DNA of 64,000 nucleotides, taken from Halorubrum trapanicum. Lineage in GTDB: Archaea; Halobacteriota; Halobacteria; Halobacteriales; Haloferacaceae. Position numbers and translations under genes: made by a program. Location: contig NZ_AP017569.1 of assembly GCF_002355655.1 (NCBI RefSeq), positions 868,001 through 932,000 of the forward strand, in the 5' to 3' direction. Under the pieces are notes generated by a model that had not been told where the DNA came from, made no database searches, and saw nothing but the letters and a program-made list of their open reading frames with translations. Positions 16,489-25,009 of the stretch are shown piece after piece (the stretch's first letter is position 1; every line of letters begins with the position of its first letter).

Positions 16489-16545
16489 CTGCGGGGAATC
16501 AGCATATCGACGAGTAAATACCGACACTCATCCATACACTACCCA

Positions 16546-17385
16546 ATGAGCCTCGAAGCCGACGTAGCCGACCTCTGGAACCGCTATCAGGACGGACTGA
16601 CCGTCGCGGACGCGACCGACGCGGACGCGGCCGTCGTCGACGAGTTCCTCGCCGCCTTGGAGGCCGGCGAGGTCCGCGCCGCCGAGAAGACCGGCGACGA
16701 CGTCACCTCGTGGGAGGCCAACGAGTGGGTCAAGCGGGGAATCCTGCTCAACTTCGGCCTGCGCGAGACGGAGCCGCGCGAGTACGGTGGCGTCACCTAC
16801 CACGACGTGCTCCCGCTGCGCGACACGGACGACCTCGGCGAGCGCGGCACCCGGAACACCCCGGACGGGACCGCGATCCGCCGCGGCGCGTACCTCGGCA
16901 GCGACTGTATCATGATGAGCCCCTCGTTCGTCAACATGGGCGCGTACGTCGGCGACGGCACCCTCGTCGACTCCTGTGACACGGTCGGCTCCTGCGCGCA
17001 GCTCGGCGAGAACGTCAAGCTCGGCGCCAACACGCTGATCGGCGGCGTCCTCGAACCCGTCGAGGACGCGCCCGTGATCGTCGAGGACGGCGTCTCGCTC
17101 GGCGCCGGCTGCCGGGTCACGTCGGGCTTCCGCGTCGGCGAGAACTCGATCGTCGGCGAGAACACGCTCCTGACGCCGCGGATTCCGGTCTACGACCTCG
17201 TCGAGGAGGAAGTGATCTACGGCCACCTCCCGGCCGAGCGCCGCGCGTTCACCCGGATGGTCGAGTCGTCCGTCGGCGACCACGAACTCTTCGAGGGCGG
17301 CGCGTACAAGCCCGCCGTCGTGGCGACGCACGTCGAGGAGGACACCCTCGAAGCGACGCGGCGGGAGGACGCGCTCCGCGAATGA
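16546..17385 (+). CDS. dapD: Tetrahydrodipicolinate N-succinyltransferase
   Basis: A 279-aa protein of the left-handed beta-helix (hexapeptide repeat) acyltransferases. The repeats are visible from residue ~105 to ~215 (YLGSDCIMMSP, MGAYVGDGTLVD, QLGENVKLGAN, SLGAGCRVTSG, IVGENTLL). It transfers succinyl from succinyl-CoA to tetrahydrodipicolinate, so this organism uses the succinylase branch, consistent with dapE downstream. The aminotransferase (DapC/ArgD role) is not in the cluster and must come from elsewhere. The stop overlaps the lysA start (ATGA). Confidence 0.93.
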   Translation: MSLEADVADLWNRYQDGLTVADATDADAAVVDEFLAALEAGEVRAAEKTGDDVTSWEANEWVKRGILLNFGLRETEPREYGGVTYHDVLPLRDTDDLGERGTRNTPDGTAIRRGAYLGSDCIMMSPSFVNMGAYVGDGTLVDSCDTVGSCAQLGENVKLGANTLIGGVLEPVEDAPVIVEDGVSLGAGCRVTSGFRVGENSIVGENTLLTPRIPVYDLVEEEVIYGHLPAERRAFTRMVESSVGDHELFEGGAYKPAVVATHVEEDTLEATRREDALRE

Positions 17386-18764
17386 GCGACCGCGACGCGG
17401 GCGCAGCGGCCGCGCTGGAAAATCCACCGGCCCGCCGCGTGAGCGACTGGGACGCCGAGCGCCTCCGCGGGCTCGCGGACGCCCACGAGACCCCCCTGTA
17501 CGTCCAGGACCTCGACCGCGTCCGCGAGAACTGCGAACGGTTGCTCGCGGCGTTCCCCGACGCGGACGTGCGGTACGCCGTCAAGGCGCACACCGGGCGA
17601 CGCGTCCTCGAATCGGTCCGCGACGCCGGCCTCGACGCCGAGTGCGCCTCGGCGGGCGAGGTAGACCGCGCGCTCGCGGCCGGCTTCGACGGTTCGCGGC
17701 TCCACTACACCGCGGTCAACCCGCCCGCCCGCGACCTCGACTACGTCGTCGGCGTCGCCGAGGCGGAACCGGAGCTCACGGTCACCGTCGGCGCGGTCGA
17801 CACCCTCGACCGCCTCGCGGAGCGCGGCTACGACGGCCGGGTCTGCGTCCGCGTGAACCCCGGCGTCGGCGCGGGCCACCACGAGAAGGTCACCACCGGG
17901 GGCGCCGCGAAGTTCGGGATCCCGTACGACCGCGCCGCCGAGGCGGCCCGAGCGGCGGCCGAGCGGTTCGACGTGGTCGGGATCCACGCCCACGCCGGCT
18001 CCGGCATCGACCCGGACCAGCTGGACAGCCACCGCGAGCTCGTCGCGCGAATGGGGGAGCTGGCCCGCGACCTCGCGGACCCGGACGGCGAGGACTCCGA
18101 CGCGGCCGCGGACGTCGCCCCCGTCGACCTCGAATACGTCGACGTCGGCGGCGGGTTCGGCGTCCCCTACGAGGAGGACGCCCCGGCGCTCGACCTGTCG
18201 GCCGTCGCCGACGCGACGCGCGAGGCGGTCGCGCCGCTGCCAGCGGGCGTCGACCTCGCGATCGAACCCGGACGCTACGTCGTCGCCGACGCGGGCGTCC
18301 TCCTGACGCGAGTGAACACCGTGAAGGAGACGCCGGACGAGACGGTCGTCGGCGTCGACGCGGGGATGACGGACCTCCTCCGCCCGGCGATGTACGACGC
18401 CTACCACCCGGTCCGCAACCTCGGCGGCGGGCGGGAGCGCGACGGGAGCGACGCCCCGGCCCCCGACGACCGGCCGGCAACCCCTGTCACCGTCGCCGGA
18501 CCTATCTGTGAGACCGGCGATACCCTCTGTAGAGACCGAGCGCTCGCCGACCCGAACCGCGGGGACCTCCTCGCGGTCGGCGTCGCGGGCGCGTACGGAT
18601 ACGAGATGGCGAGCCAATACAACTCACGACCGCGGCCCGCGGAGGTCGCGCTCGACGACGGAACCGCGGCGGTCGCCCGACGCAGAGAGACGCTCGGCGA
18701 CCTGACGACGGTCGAGCGGGAGGCGGGTCGCGGCCGAACCGACCGACCGGAGGGCGACCGATGA
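17382..18764 (+). CDS. lysA: Diaminopimelate decarboxylase
   Basis: A 460-aa PLP-dependent fold-III decarboxylase that converts meso-diaminopimelate to lysine. The PLP lysine is K68 in VRYAVKAHTG. The phosphate-binding GGGFGVPY, the EPGRYVVADAG segment and the substrate-site CETGDTL are present. An acidic insert (GGGRERDGSDAPAPDD) sits just before the last conserved block. Overlaps on both sides (ATGA with dapD and dapF) show tight coupling. Having lysA in the middle of the cluster, not last, is typical of archaeal dap operons. Confidence 0.95.
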   Translation: MSDRDAGAAAALENPPARRVSDWDAERLRGLADAHETPLYVQDLDRVRENCERLLAAFPDADVRYAVKAHTGRRVLESVRDAGLDAECASAGEVDRALAAGFDGSRLHYTAVNPPARDLDYVVGVAEAEPELTVTVGAVDTLDRLAERGYDGRVCVRVNPGVGAGHHEKVTTGGAAKFGIPYDRAAEAARAAAERFDVVGIHAHAGSGIDPDQLDSHRELVARMGELARDLADPDGEDSDAAADVAPVDLEYVDVGGGFGVPYEEDAPALDLSAVADATREAVAPLPAGVDLAIEPGRYVVADAGVLLTRVNTVKETPDETVVGVDAGMTDLLRPAMYDAYHPVRNLGGGRERDGSDAPAPDDRPATPVTVAGPICETGDTLCRDRALADPNRGDLLAVGVAGAYGYEMASQYNSRPRPAEVALDDGTAAVARRRETLGDLTTVEREAGRGRTDRPEGDR

Positions 18765-19786
18765 GTACCCACGCCGTCCCGGTCGAGAAGTACCACGGCA
18801 CGGGCAACGACTTCCTCGTCGTCGACGCGGCCGCCGAGAACGTCGGCGACCGCGCGGCGTTCGCGCGGGCGCACTGCGACCGGGAGACGGGCGTCGACGG
18901 GCGTGACTTCGGCGTCGACGCCGCCGCGGACCGCGCCGCGCCCGCCGACGCCGCGGACCGCGCCGCGCCCGCCGACGCCGCGGACCGCGCCGCGCCCGCC
19001 GACTCCCGGGACGCGGGCGGGCGACGCGGCGCCGACGGCGTCCTCTTTGTAAGCGTCGAGGAGCGGTTCGATCCGACGCGCGTCGTGATGACGCTGGTCC
19101 AGCCGGACGGCTCGACGGCGACGATGTGCGGCAACGGCGCCCGCGTCGTCGCGCGCTGGGCCCACGACCGGACCGGCGATCACGAGTTCATGATCGACAC
19201 GCAGGCCGGCACCCGGCGCGCCACCGTGACCCCCGACGCGACCGCGGCCACCATCGAGATGGGCGAGCCGACGTTCGACCCCCGACGGGTCCCGGTCGCC
19301 CGTGACGGCGCGCTCGCGGACGAGCCGCTGGTCGACGAACTCGTGGAAGGGCTGACCGTCACGGCCGTCAACACCGGCGTCCCGCACGCGGTCGCGTTCG
19401 TCGACGGCGGCCGCGACGACCCCGACGGGATCGACGCGGTCGACCTCGACGCGGTCGCGCCACCGGTTCGCCACGCCGACGTCTTCCCCGAGGGCGCGAA
19501 CGTGAACCTCGCCGCGATCGTCGACGACGGCGCCGGCGACGGCCCCGCGGTCCTCGACCAGCGCACCTTCGAGCGCGGCGTCGAGGGCGAGACGCGCTCC
19601 TGCGGCACCGGCGCGGTCGCGGTCGTCGCGGCCGCCCGCCGACTGGGGCTAATCGACGGCGACGCCGCGGTGAGCCGCCCGCCGGGCGGCGAACTGGAGA
19701 TCACCGTCCCCGACCGCGGCCACGCCACCCTCACCGGCCCCGTCGCCCACGAGTTCTCGGGGACGCTCCCCGCAGACCCGCGATGA
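18761..19786 (+). CDS. dapF: Diaminopimelate epimerase with an in-frame repeat insert
   Basis: A 341-aa enzyme that converts LL- to meso-diaminopimelate with two thiols: C123 in MCGNGARVV and C281 in SCGTGAVAVV. The substrate motif YHGTGNDFLVVD is N-terminal. Between GRDFGVDAA and GADGVLFVS, where other DapF proteins have a short turn, there is an extra stretch made of three copies of the nonapeptide ADRAAPADA (residues 56-82) plus an RD/GGRR tail. It probably forms a surface loop and should not block catalysis. It overlaps lysA and dapE by 4 nt each. Confidence 0.93.
   Translation: MSTHAVPVEKYHGTGNDFLVVDAAAENVGDRAAFARAHCDRETGVDGRDFGVDAAADRAAPADAADRAAPADAADRAAPADSRDAGGRRGADGVLFVSVEERFDPTRVVMTLVQPDGSTATMCGNGARVVARWAHDRTGDHEFMIDTQAGTRRATVTPDATAATIEMGEPTFDPRRVPVARDGALADEPLVDELVEGLTVTAVNTGVPHAVAFVDGGRDDPDGIDAVDLDAVAPPVRHADVFPEGANVNLAAIVDDGAGDGPAVLDQRTFERGVEGETRSCGTGAVAVVAAARRLGLIDGDAAVSRPPGGELEITVPDRGHATLTGPVAHEFSGTLPADPR
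18926..19006 (+). repeat. 27-bp in-frame tandem repeat (x3) inside dapF
   Basis: Three adjacent 27-bp units beginning GCGGACCGCGCCGCG encode ADRAAPADA three times; only the last residue of the third unit differs (Ser). The nucleotide units are essentially identical, which indicates recent slippage or unequal crossover. Expansion or contraction would change protein length by 9 residues without a frameshift. Confidence 0.9.
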
Positions 19787-21045
19787 GCGGGGAGCGCGAA
19801 CCCGAACCGGGGCGCGGCTCCGACTTCGATCCGGTCTCGTTCCTCGAAGAGGCGGTCCGGATCCCCTCCCACGAGTCGGTCGACGAGACCCGCGAGTTCG
19901 TCGTCGATCTGCTGGACGACCGCGGCGCCGACCCCGCGGTCGCCGACGGCTGCGTCGTCGCGGAGAAGCGCTCGCCGGCGCCCGAGGCGGGCCCGCACCT
20001 CGTGTTGAACACGCACCTCGACACGGTGACGCCGCACGTCCCGTTCGAGCGGGGCGCGGCGACCGAGGACGAGCGGGGAACCTCGGCGTCGACCGTCGAC
20101 GGCCCGGAGGAAGTGATCCGCGGACGCGGCGCCTGCGACGCGAAGGGGCCGCTCGCGGCGCTGCTGTCGGGATTCCTCACCGCCGACCCCGACCGCGGGC
20201 GGCTCACGCTCGTGCTCACCCCCGACGAGGAGGAGCTCTCGCTCGGCGCGGCGGCGCTGACGGGGCGGCTCCCGGGGACGGAGGACCGGCTCGACGGCGA
20301 CCTGTACCTGGTCGGAGAGCCGACCGGCCTCGACGCGTGTACCGCGGCGAAGGGGCGGTTTCAGGCGACGGTGGAGCTGTCGGGGACCGCCGCGCACGCC
20401 GCGGAGTTCGCCGGCGCGAACGCGGTCGCGGCCGCCGAGGACGCGCTCGGGGCGATCCGGACGTTCGACGACGGGGGCGACGCCCACCCGCAGCTGGGCC
20501 CGCCGAAGCTCACGCCCACCGTCATCGAGGGCGGCGCGGCGACGAACCAGGTGCCGGCGGACTGCGCGATCACCGTCGACCGGCGGAGCGTCCCGCCGGA
20601 GACGGCCGAGGGGTTCCGGTCGTCGCTCGCGGACGCGGTGCGGGCGTCGCTCTCCGGCGGCACGGACGACGTCGGCGACGTCGGCGAGGGTCGCGACGGC
20701 GTCGACGGCGCTGTCTCGCTCACCGACCGCGAGTCGCCGTTCCTGGAGGCGTTCGCGACGGACCCTGACCACGAACTCGTCCGGACCGTGGCGGCCGCGG
20801 CGCGCGAGGCGGGTGACGCGGTCGGCCTTCCGGGCGGACGCGGCGGCGACGCCCGCCCGTTCGGCGCCGCGACGGAGGCCTCCTACTTCGCGCCGGCGCC
20901 GACGGTCGTCTTCGGACCCGGCGACCTCGCCGACGAGGCGGGCGCGGTCGCGCACGCCGAGCGGGAGTACGTGCGGGTGCGCGAGGTCGAGGCGGCCGCG
21001 ACGGCGGTCGAGCGAACCGTCGCTTCGCTGCTCGGCGACGAGTAG
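19783..21045 (+). CDS. dapE: Succinyl-diaminopimelate desuccinylase (M20 peptidase family)
   Basis: A 420-aa M20-family metallohydrolase. The zinc ligand motifs are NTHLDTV and RGRGACDAKGPLAAL, the catalytic/ligand Glu pair is in TPDEEELSLGA, and GEPTG follows. The dimerisation lid (~180-300) contains the HAAEF segment. It removes succinate from N-succinyl-LL-diaminopimelate. Its position last in the operon, overlapping dapF by 4 nt, supports DapE over other M20 peptidases. Acidic, Gly-rich inserts (DDVGDVGEGRDGVDG) are in haloarchaeal style. Confidence 0.92.
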   Translation: MSGEREPEPGRGSDFDPVSFLEEAVRIPSHESVDETREFVVDLLDDRGADPAVADGCVVAEKRSPAPEAGPHLVLNTHLDTVTPHVPFERGAATEDERGTSASTVDGPEEVIRGRGACDAKGPLAALLSGFLTADPDRGRLTLVLTPDEEELSLGAAALTGRLPGTEDRLDGDLYLVGEPTGLDACTAAKGRFQATVELSGTAAHAAEFAGANAVAAAEDALGAIRTFDDGGDAHPQLGPPKLTPTVIEGGAATNQVPADCAITVDRRSVPPETAEGFRSSLADAVRASLSGGTDDVGDVGEGRDGVDGAVSLTDRESPFLEAFATDPDHELVRTVAAAAREAGDAVGLPGGRGGDARPFGAATEASYFAPAPTVVFGPGDLADEAGAVAHAEREYVRVREVEAAATAVERTVASLLGDE

Positions 21046-21070
21046 CGGGACGCCGCAGACGCGCGACCGA

Positions 21071-21568
21071 CTACAGCAGGAAGGTGTCCTCCTCCTCGGC
21101 GAGGTCGACGAAGTCGTCGGCGGCCTCGATCAGCTCGTCGGCGGCCGAGTTGCCGAACCCCATCGCCTCCACGCGGACCCCCTCGTGGCGGAGGTGCGAG
21201 CAGAGCCGGGCGAAGTCGCCGTCGCCGGTGCAGAGGACGACGGTGTCGACGTGGCTCGCCAAGGAGACGGCGTCGAGGCTCATCCCGAGGTCCCAGTCGG
21301 CCTTCTTCGAGCCGTCGGCGAACGTCTTGATCTCCTTGATCTTCGTCTCGAAGCCGATGTCGCGGAGCGCCTCGAAGAAGCTCTCCTCCTCGGGCGAGTC
21401 GGCGCGGATCACGTACGCGATGGCGCGGACGAGCGACCGGTCCGCGACGGCCTCGTCGAGCAGGCCGGAGTAGTCGATGTTCCGCGAGTAGACGCTCTGC
21501 GCGGAGTGGTACAGGTTCTGCGAGTCCGCCAGCACGGCGACGCGCTGGTCCGGGTGAATCTCGCTCAT
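21071..21568 (-). CDS. NYN-domain (LabA-like) putative RNase
   Basis: A 165-aa single NYN domain (PIN-like fold). Conserved acidic positions appear in VAVLADSQNLY, in the KADWDLGMSLDAV block and in LCTGDGDFARL, the expected metal-binding aspartates. The C-terminal AMGFGNSAADELIEAADDFVDL is family-typical. NYN proteins are predicted metal-dependent ribonucleases; the cellular target is unknown. The gene is convergent with dapE (25 bp between stops) and divergent from the AI-2E permease. Start ATG at 21568. Confidence 0.88.
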   Translation of the reverse strand: MSEIHPDQRVAVLADSQNLYHSAQSVYSRNIDYSGLLDEAVADRSLVRAIAYVIRADSPEEESFFEALRDIGFETKIKEIKTFADGSKKADWDLGMSLDAVSLASHVDTVVLCTGDGDFARLCSHLRHEGVRVEAMGFGNSAADELIEAADDFVDLAEEEDTFLL

Positions 21569-21695
21569 GCGTCCCCCTTCACCCCCCGCCGTTAGGGGCT
21601 TTGGGATCCGCGCGACCGCGATTACGGTGTTTGCCGCGGCCGTGGTAGCCGCGACGACCACCATGGTTTATGTCAGGCGCTGGTGACCGTGGCCC

Positions 21696-22799
21696 ATGGA
21701 CGAAAAGCGGTTCGTCGTCGCCCTCTTCGGCCTCGCGGTCGCGGTCGTCGCCGGCTACGTGGCCTATCGGTTCGTCGCCCCGCTCACCGTCGCGGTCTTC
21801 CTCTACTACTCGACGCGGCGGTTCTACCACCGGCTCGAACGCTTCCGGCTGCCGGCCCGGATCCGCGCGGTCGTGTCGCTGTCGGTCATCGGCGTCCCGC
21901 TCATCGGCCTCGTGAGCTACACGCTGGTGCTGCTGATCTTGGAGGCGCGGCGGTTCATCGAGACGTACCCGGTGGCCGACACCATCGGCGCGGAGAACTC
22001 GGTGATCGGCGACCTCGCGGAGCTGTCGAACCCGACGATGGACGAGCTGCTCGCGGCGTACCGCTCCGGCCAGTTCGACCCCCTCATCGAGCTCGTCTCC
22101 GAGCAGGCGTCGCTGCTGGCGAGCACGCTGTCGGGGCTCGCCCTGAACCTGCTCATCACCGTCGTCGTCACGTACTACCTGCTGATCGACGGCTCCAAGT
22201 TCCACGACTGGCTGCTCACCTTCGACGACGACGCGGTCGTCCGCGAGTACCTCGAGACCGCGGACGACGAGCTGGAGGCGGTGCTGTACGGTAACCTGCT
22301 CAACGTCATCGCCATCTCGATCATCGCCGTCGTCACTTACCTCGCGTACAACGCGATCGCTCCCGCCGCGGTCGAGATCCCGTATCCGACGCTCGCGGGC
22401 GCGCTCACCGGCGTCGCCAGCCTGATCCCCGTGATCGGGATGAAGATCGTCTACATCCCGATCGCGGCGGCGATGTCGATACCGATCGCGCTCGACGGTG
22501 ACCTCTCGCTGCTCGCCTACGTCGCCGGGTTCCTCGCCGTCGCGGCCGTGGTCGTCGACACCATCCCGGACATCGTCCTCCGGCCGTACTTCAGCGGCAA
22601 GACGACCCACGTCGGCCTGCTCATGCTGGCGTACATCTTCGGTCCGGTCGTGTTCGGCTTCCACGGGCTGTTCCTCGCGCCGATCATCCTCGTGCTGGCG
22701 CTGACGTTCGCGGACACCGCGCTGTTGCGCCTGCTCGGCGTCGAGCCGGATCCGGGGCCGGAGATCCCCGCAGATCAGCGCCGGATCGACGAGTTCTGA
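21696..22799 (+). CDS. AI-2E family (TqsA/PerM-like) membrane transporter
   Basis: A 367-aa membrane protein with roughly seven hydrophobic helices. Two N-terminal helices are followed by a long amphipathic region (~85-135), then the conserved C-terminal block with the family signature VASLIPVIGMKIVYIP, PDIVLRPYFSGKTTHVGLLML and FGPVVFGFHGLFLAPII. The family includes autoinducer-2 exporters and sodium/proton antiporters, so the substrate here is not known. The start at 21696 (MDEKRFVVALFG) puts a short cytoplasmic head before helix 1. Confidence 0.9.
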   Translation: MDEKRFVVALFGLAVAVVAGYVAYRFVAPLTVAVFLYYSTRRFYHRLERFRLPARIRAVVSLSVIGVPLIGLVSYTLVLLILEARRFIETYPVADTIGAENSVIGDLAELSNPTMDELLAAYRSGQFDPLIELVSEQASLLASTLSGLALNLLITVVVTYYLLIDGSKFHDWLLTFDDDAVVREYLETADDELEAVLYGNLLNVIAISIIAVVTYLAYNAIAPAAVEIPYPTLAGALTGVASLIPVIGMKIVYIPIAAAMSIPIALDGDLSLLAYVAGFLAVAAVVVDTIPDIVLRPYFSGKTTHVGLLMLAYIFGPVVFGFHGLFLAPIILVLALTFADTALLRLLGVEPDPGPEIPADQRRIDEF

Positions 22800-22905
22800 G
22801 CCGTCGCGGGCACCCGGTTCCGTTCGCAGGCGGAGCGCCCGACGGCTCGGCCGCAATTCGCGCCGAGCCGAAGTCATATATCCCCGGTCGACGACCGCCC
22901 CACGT

Positions 22906-24093
22906 ATGCGACTACACGTTATCGGCCTCGGCGGGGCCGGGGGGAGGATCGCCGACCGCCTCGCCGCCGACCACGGCGACGACCCGTTCCTCGCGGGCGT
23001 CCACGCCTTCGACACCGATATGGACGCGCTCGGGGAACTGGACGCGCTCGGCGAGGAGCGTCGGTACCGGTTCGGCGACGCCGCGGGCGGGGACGGGCTC
23101 GAAGGCGACCTCCACGCTGGCCGCCGCCTCGGCGACGCGCACGCGAGCGAGCTCGGCCGGGCCATGGACGACCAGGCGCCGTCGATCGCCGAGGCGTTCC
23201 TTCTCGTCGTCGGCCTCGGCGGCGCGGCCGGCGCGGGCGCGGCCCCGGCGCTCGCCGCGGAGCTCTCGCGGCTCTACGACGCCCCCGTCTACGCCTTCGG
23301 GTTTCTCCCCACCCGCGACGAGGCGGAGGAACCGGACGACGACGGGCCGCGAAGCGCGTCCTCCGGGGGGGCGGGCGGCGCGGGGTCGGGCGCAGGAGCC
23401 GGCGACGAACCGGCGCCGCCGACGCCCCACCGCCCGCTGGCCGAGCGGAACGCCGCGCGGACCCTCGACGCGCTCTCGGACGAGTGCGCGGCGGTCTTCC
23501 CGTTCGACAACGGGGCGTGGCTCCGCCCGAGCGAGACGCTCGTCGGGGCCCGCGACCGGCTCAACGAGGTCGCCGTCGAGCGGGTCGCGGCGCTGTTCGG
23601 CGCCGGCGAAACGCCCGAGGGGACGGCGACGCCCCAGCAGGTGCTCGACGCGAGCGACGTCGCCCGCGCGGCGGGGGGCGACGGCGAGATCGCGGCGATC
23701 GGGCACGCGACGCAGGCGGTGGAGCCCCCCGATTCGGGCTCGAAGTTCGGACTCGGGCTGTTCGGGTCCTCGGAGCCGGCCGAGATCGACACGAGCGCGG
23801 CCGTGTCGGCGATAGAGACGGTCATCCGGAAGGCGGCCCGCGGGAAGAACACGGTCGCGGTCCCCGAGGGGCGCGCCGATCGGACCCTGCTCGTGGTCGG
23901 CGGCCCGCCCGCGTGGCTCAACCGGGAGGCGATCGCCGACGGGCGGCGCTGGCTCGCCGAGGAGACCGGCTCGGACGCGATTTTAAGCGGCGACGCGCCG
24001 GTTCCCGACGGCGAGGCGGTGTTCGCGGTCGTGGTCCGCTCAGGGATCGACGAGCCGGAGCGGATCCGCGAGATCCGCGAGACGATCGGGTGA
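22906..24093 (+). CDS. Divergent tubulin/FtsZ-superfamily protein, CetZ-like
   Basis: A 395-aa protein with the tubulin-fold GTPase layout: N-terminal MRLHVIGLGGAGGRIADRL, then the signature loop region FLLVVGLGGAAGAGAAPAL (~98-116). In CetZ/FtsZ the signature is GGGTGSG/GGGTGTG; here the Thr is Ala, giving GGAAGAG. A Gly/Ala-rich low-complexity insert (residues ~139-176) interrupts the domain. The CetZ-type FPFDNGAWLRPSETLVGARDRLNEV and ALFGAGE are recognisable. It may be a non-polymerising or altered-nucleotide paralogue related to cell-shape control, which is an inference. It lies alone, ~105 bp after the transporter, with a CATATATCCC TATA-like element upstream. Confidence 0.8.
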   Translation: MRLHVIGLGGAGGRIADRLAADHGDDPFLAGVHAFDTDMDALGELDALGEERRYRFGDAAGGDGLEGDLHAGRRLGDAHASELGRAMDDQAPSIAEAFLLVVGLGGAAGAGAAPALAAELSRLYDAPVYAFGFLPTRDEAEEPDDDGPRSASSGGAGGAGSGAGAGDEPAPPTPHRPLAERNAARTLDALSDECAAVFPFDNGAWLRPSETLVGARDRLNEVAVERVAALFGAGETPEGTATPQQVLDASDVARAAGGDGEIAAIGHATQAVEPPDSGSKFGLGLFGSSEPAEIDTSAAVSAIETVIRKAARGKNTVAVPEGRADRTLLVVGGPPAWLNREAIADGRRWLAEETGSDAILSGDAPVPDGEAVFAVVVRSGIDEPERIREIRETIG

Positions 24094-24177
24094 CTGGCGC
24101 GTTGCCGCTGCGAGCCGGCGGTCGATCCCCGCTCGCCGACCCGAACCGGTTAACCGGATGGCGCGCCCACTGAGACC

Positions 24178-24912
24178 GTGACGACGCAGGCAGACCTCGG
24201 GATCAACGTCGACGTGCGCGACGCCGCGGCGGTCGCGGAGCAGCGCGACGAGCTCGTCGCCGCCGTGCGCGACCACGCGGGGCGGATCGCCTACCAGCTC
24301 GCGCGGCTCCAGGGCGGCGACTACGGCCGCGAGACGCTGTCGACGCCCGGCGGGGAGTGGACGGTGAAACACGAGGCGGGCGAGCTGGAGTTCCTGCTGT
24401 TCTCGCCGAAATCGGGCTCCGACACGTACGTCATCTCGACGAAGCAGCCGCCGGAGCCGGCGGCGCTCGCGACCGCGCTCGACGACTACGCGGCGTTCGT
24501 GGCAGCGTGGAACGACCACGTCGACTCGCTGTCCGGCGTCCTCGACGGCGTGAGCGCCGAGTTCCCCGACCCGGCGACCACGGAGGGGGTGGTGGCCGAG
24601 CGCGACCGCGTCCTCGATGGGATCCGCGACACCTGCGCGGTCATCGCCGGCGAGATCCACCGGTACGAGGGGGACGACTACGGGACGTTCACCGCGCGCG
24701 TCGAGGGCGACCGCTGGGAGCTGAAGTACGACGAGGGGGCGGTGTCGTACCTCCGTGTCGGCGGCTCCGGCGGCCTCTACCTCCTCTCGCAGTACGGCGC
24801 CCCCTCCGCGGCCGACGTCCGGGAGTACGCCGACCGGTTCCGCGGGTTCGTGGAGGCGTACAACGAGTTCGTCGAGGAGTTGGAGAGCGACCTCGAACGG
24901 ATATCGGTCTGA
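24178..24912 (+). CDS. Haloarchaeal protein with two tandem copies of one domain
   Basis: A 244-aa protein starting at GTG 24178. It contains an internal duplication. Residues ~38-120 (GRIAYQLARLQGGDYGRET...WTVKHEAGELEFLLF) and ~160-240 (AVIAGEIHRYEGDDYGTFT...WELKYDEGAVSYLRV) share the pattern helix, GGDYG/GDDYG turn, W-x-(V/L)-K strand, then a hydrophobic strand ending in YVIST/YLLSQ and a final helix with a F(V)xAWN/AYN motif. No known enzyme motif or membrane segment is seen. Function unknown. The upstream GGTTAACCGG could belong to its promoter. Confidence 0.78.
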   Translation: MTTQADLGINVDVRDAAAVAEQRDELVAAVRDHAGRIAYQLARLQGGDYGRETLSTPGGEWTVKHEAGELEFLLFSPKSGSDTYVISTKQPPEPAALATALDDYAAFVAAWNDHVDSLSGVLDGVSAEFPDPATTEGVVAERDRVLDGIRDTCAVIAGEIHRYEGDDYGTFTARVEGDRWELKYDEGAVSYLRVGGSGGLYLLSQYGAPSAADVREYADRFRGFVEAYNEFVEELESDLERISV

Positions 24913-25009
24913 CTCGCCGGCGCGCGCTCGGCAGATCGATCCGTGTCCGTGCGTATTCGCCGGCTCGTTTGGCAATACTTATTCACTCCTGTCCAGTACC
25001 GACGCGTAC

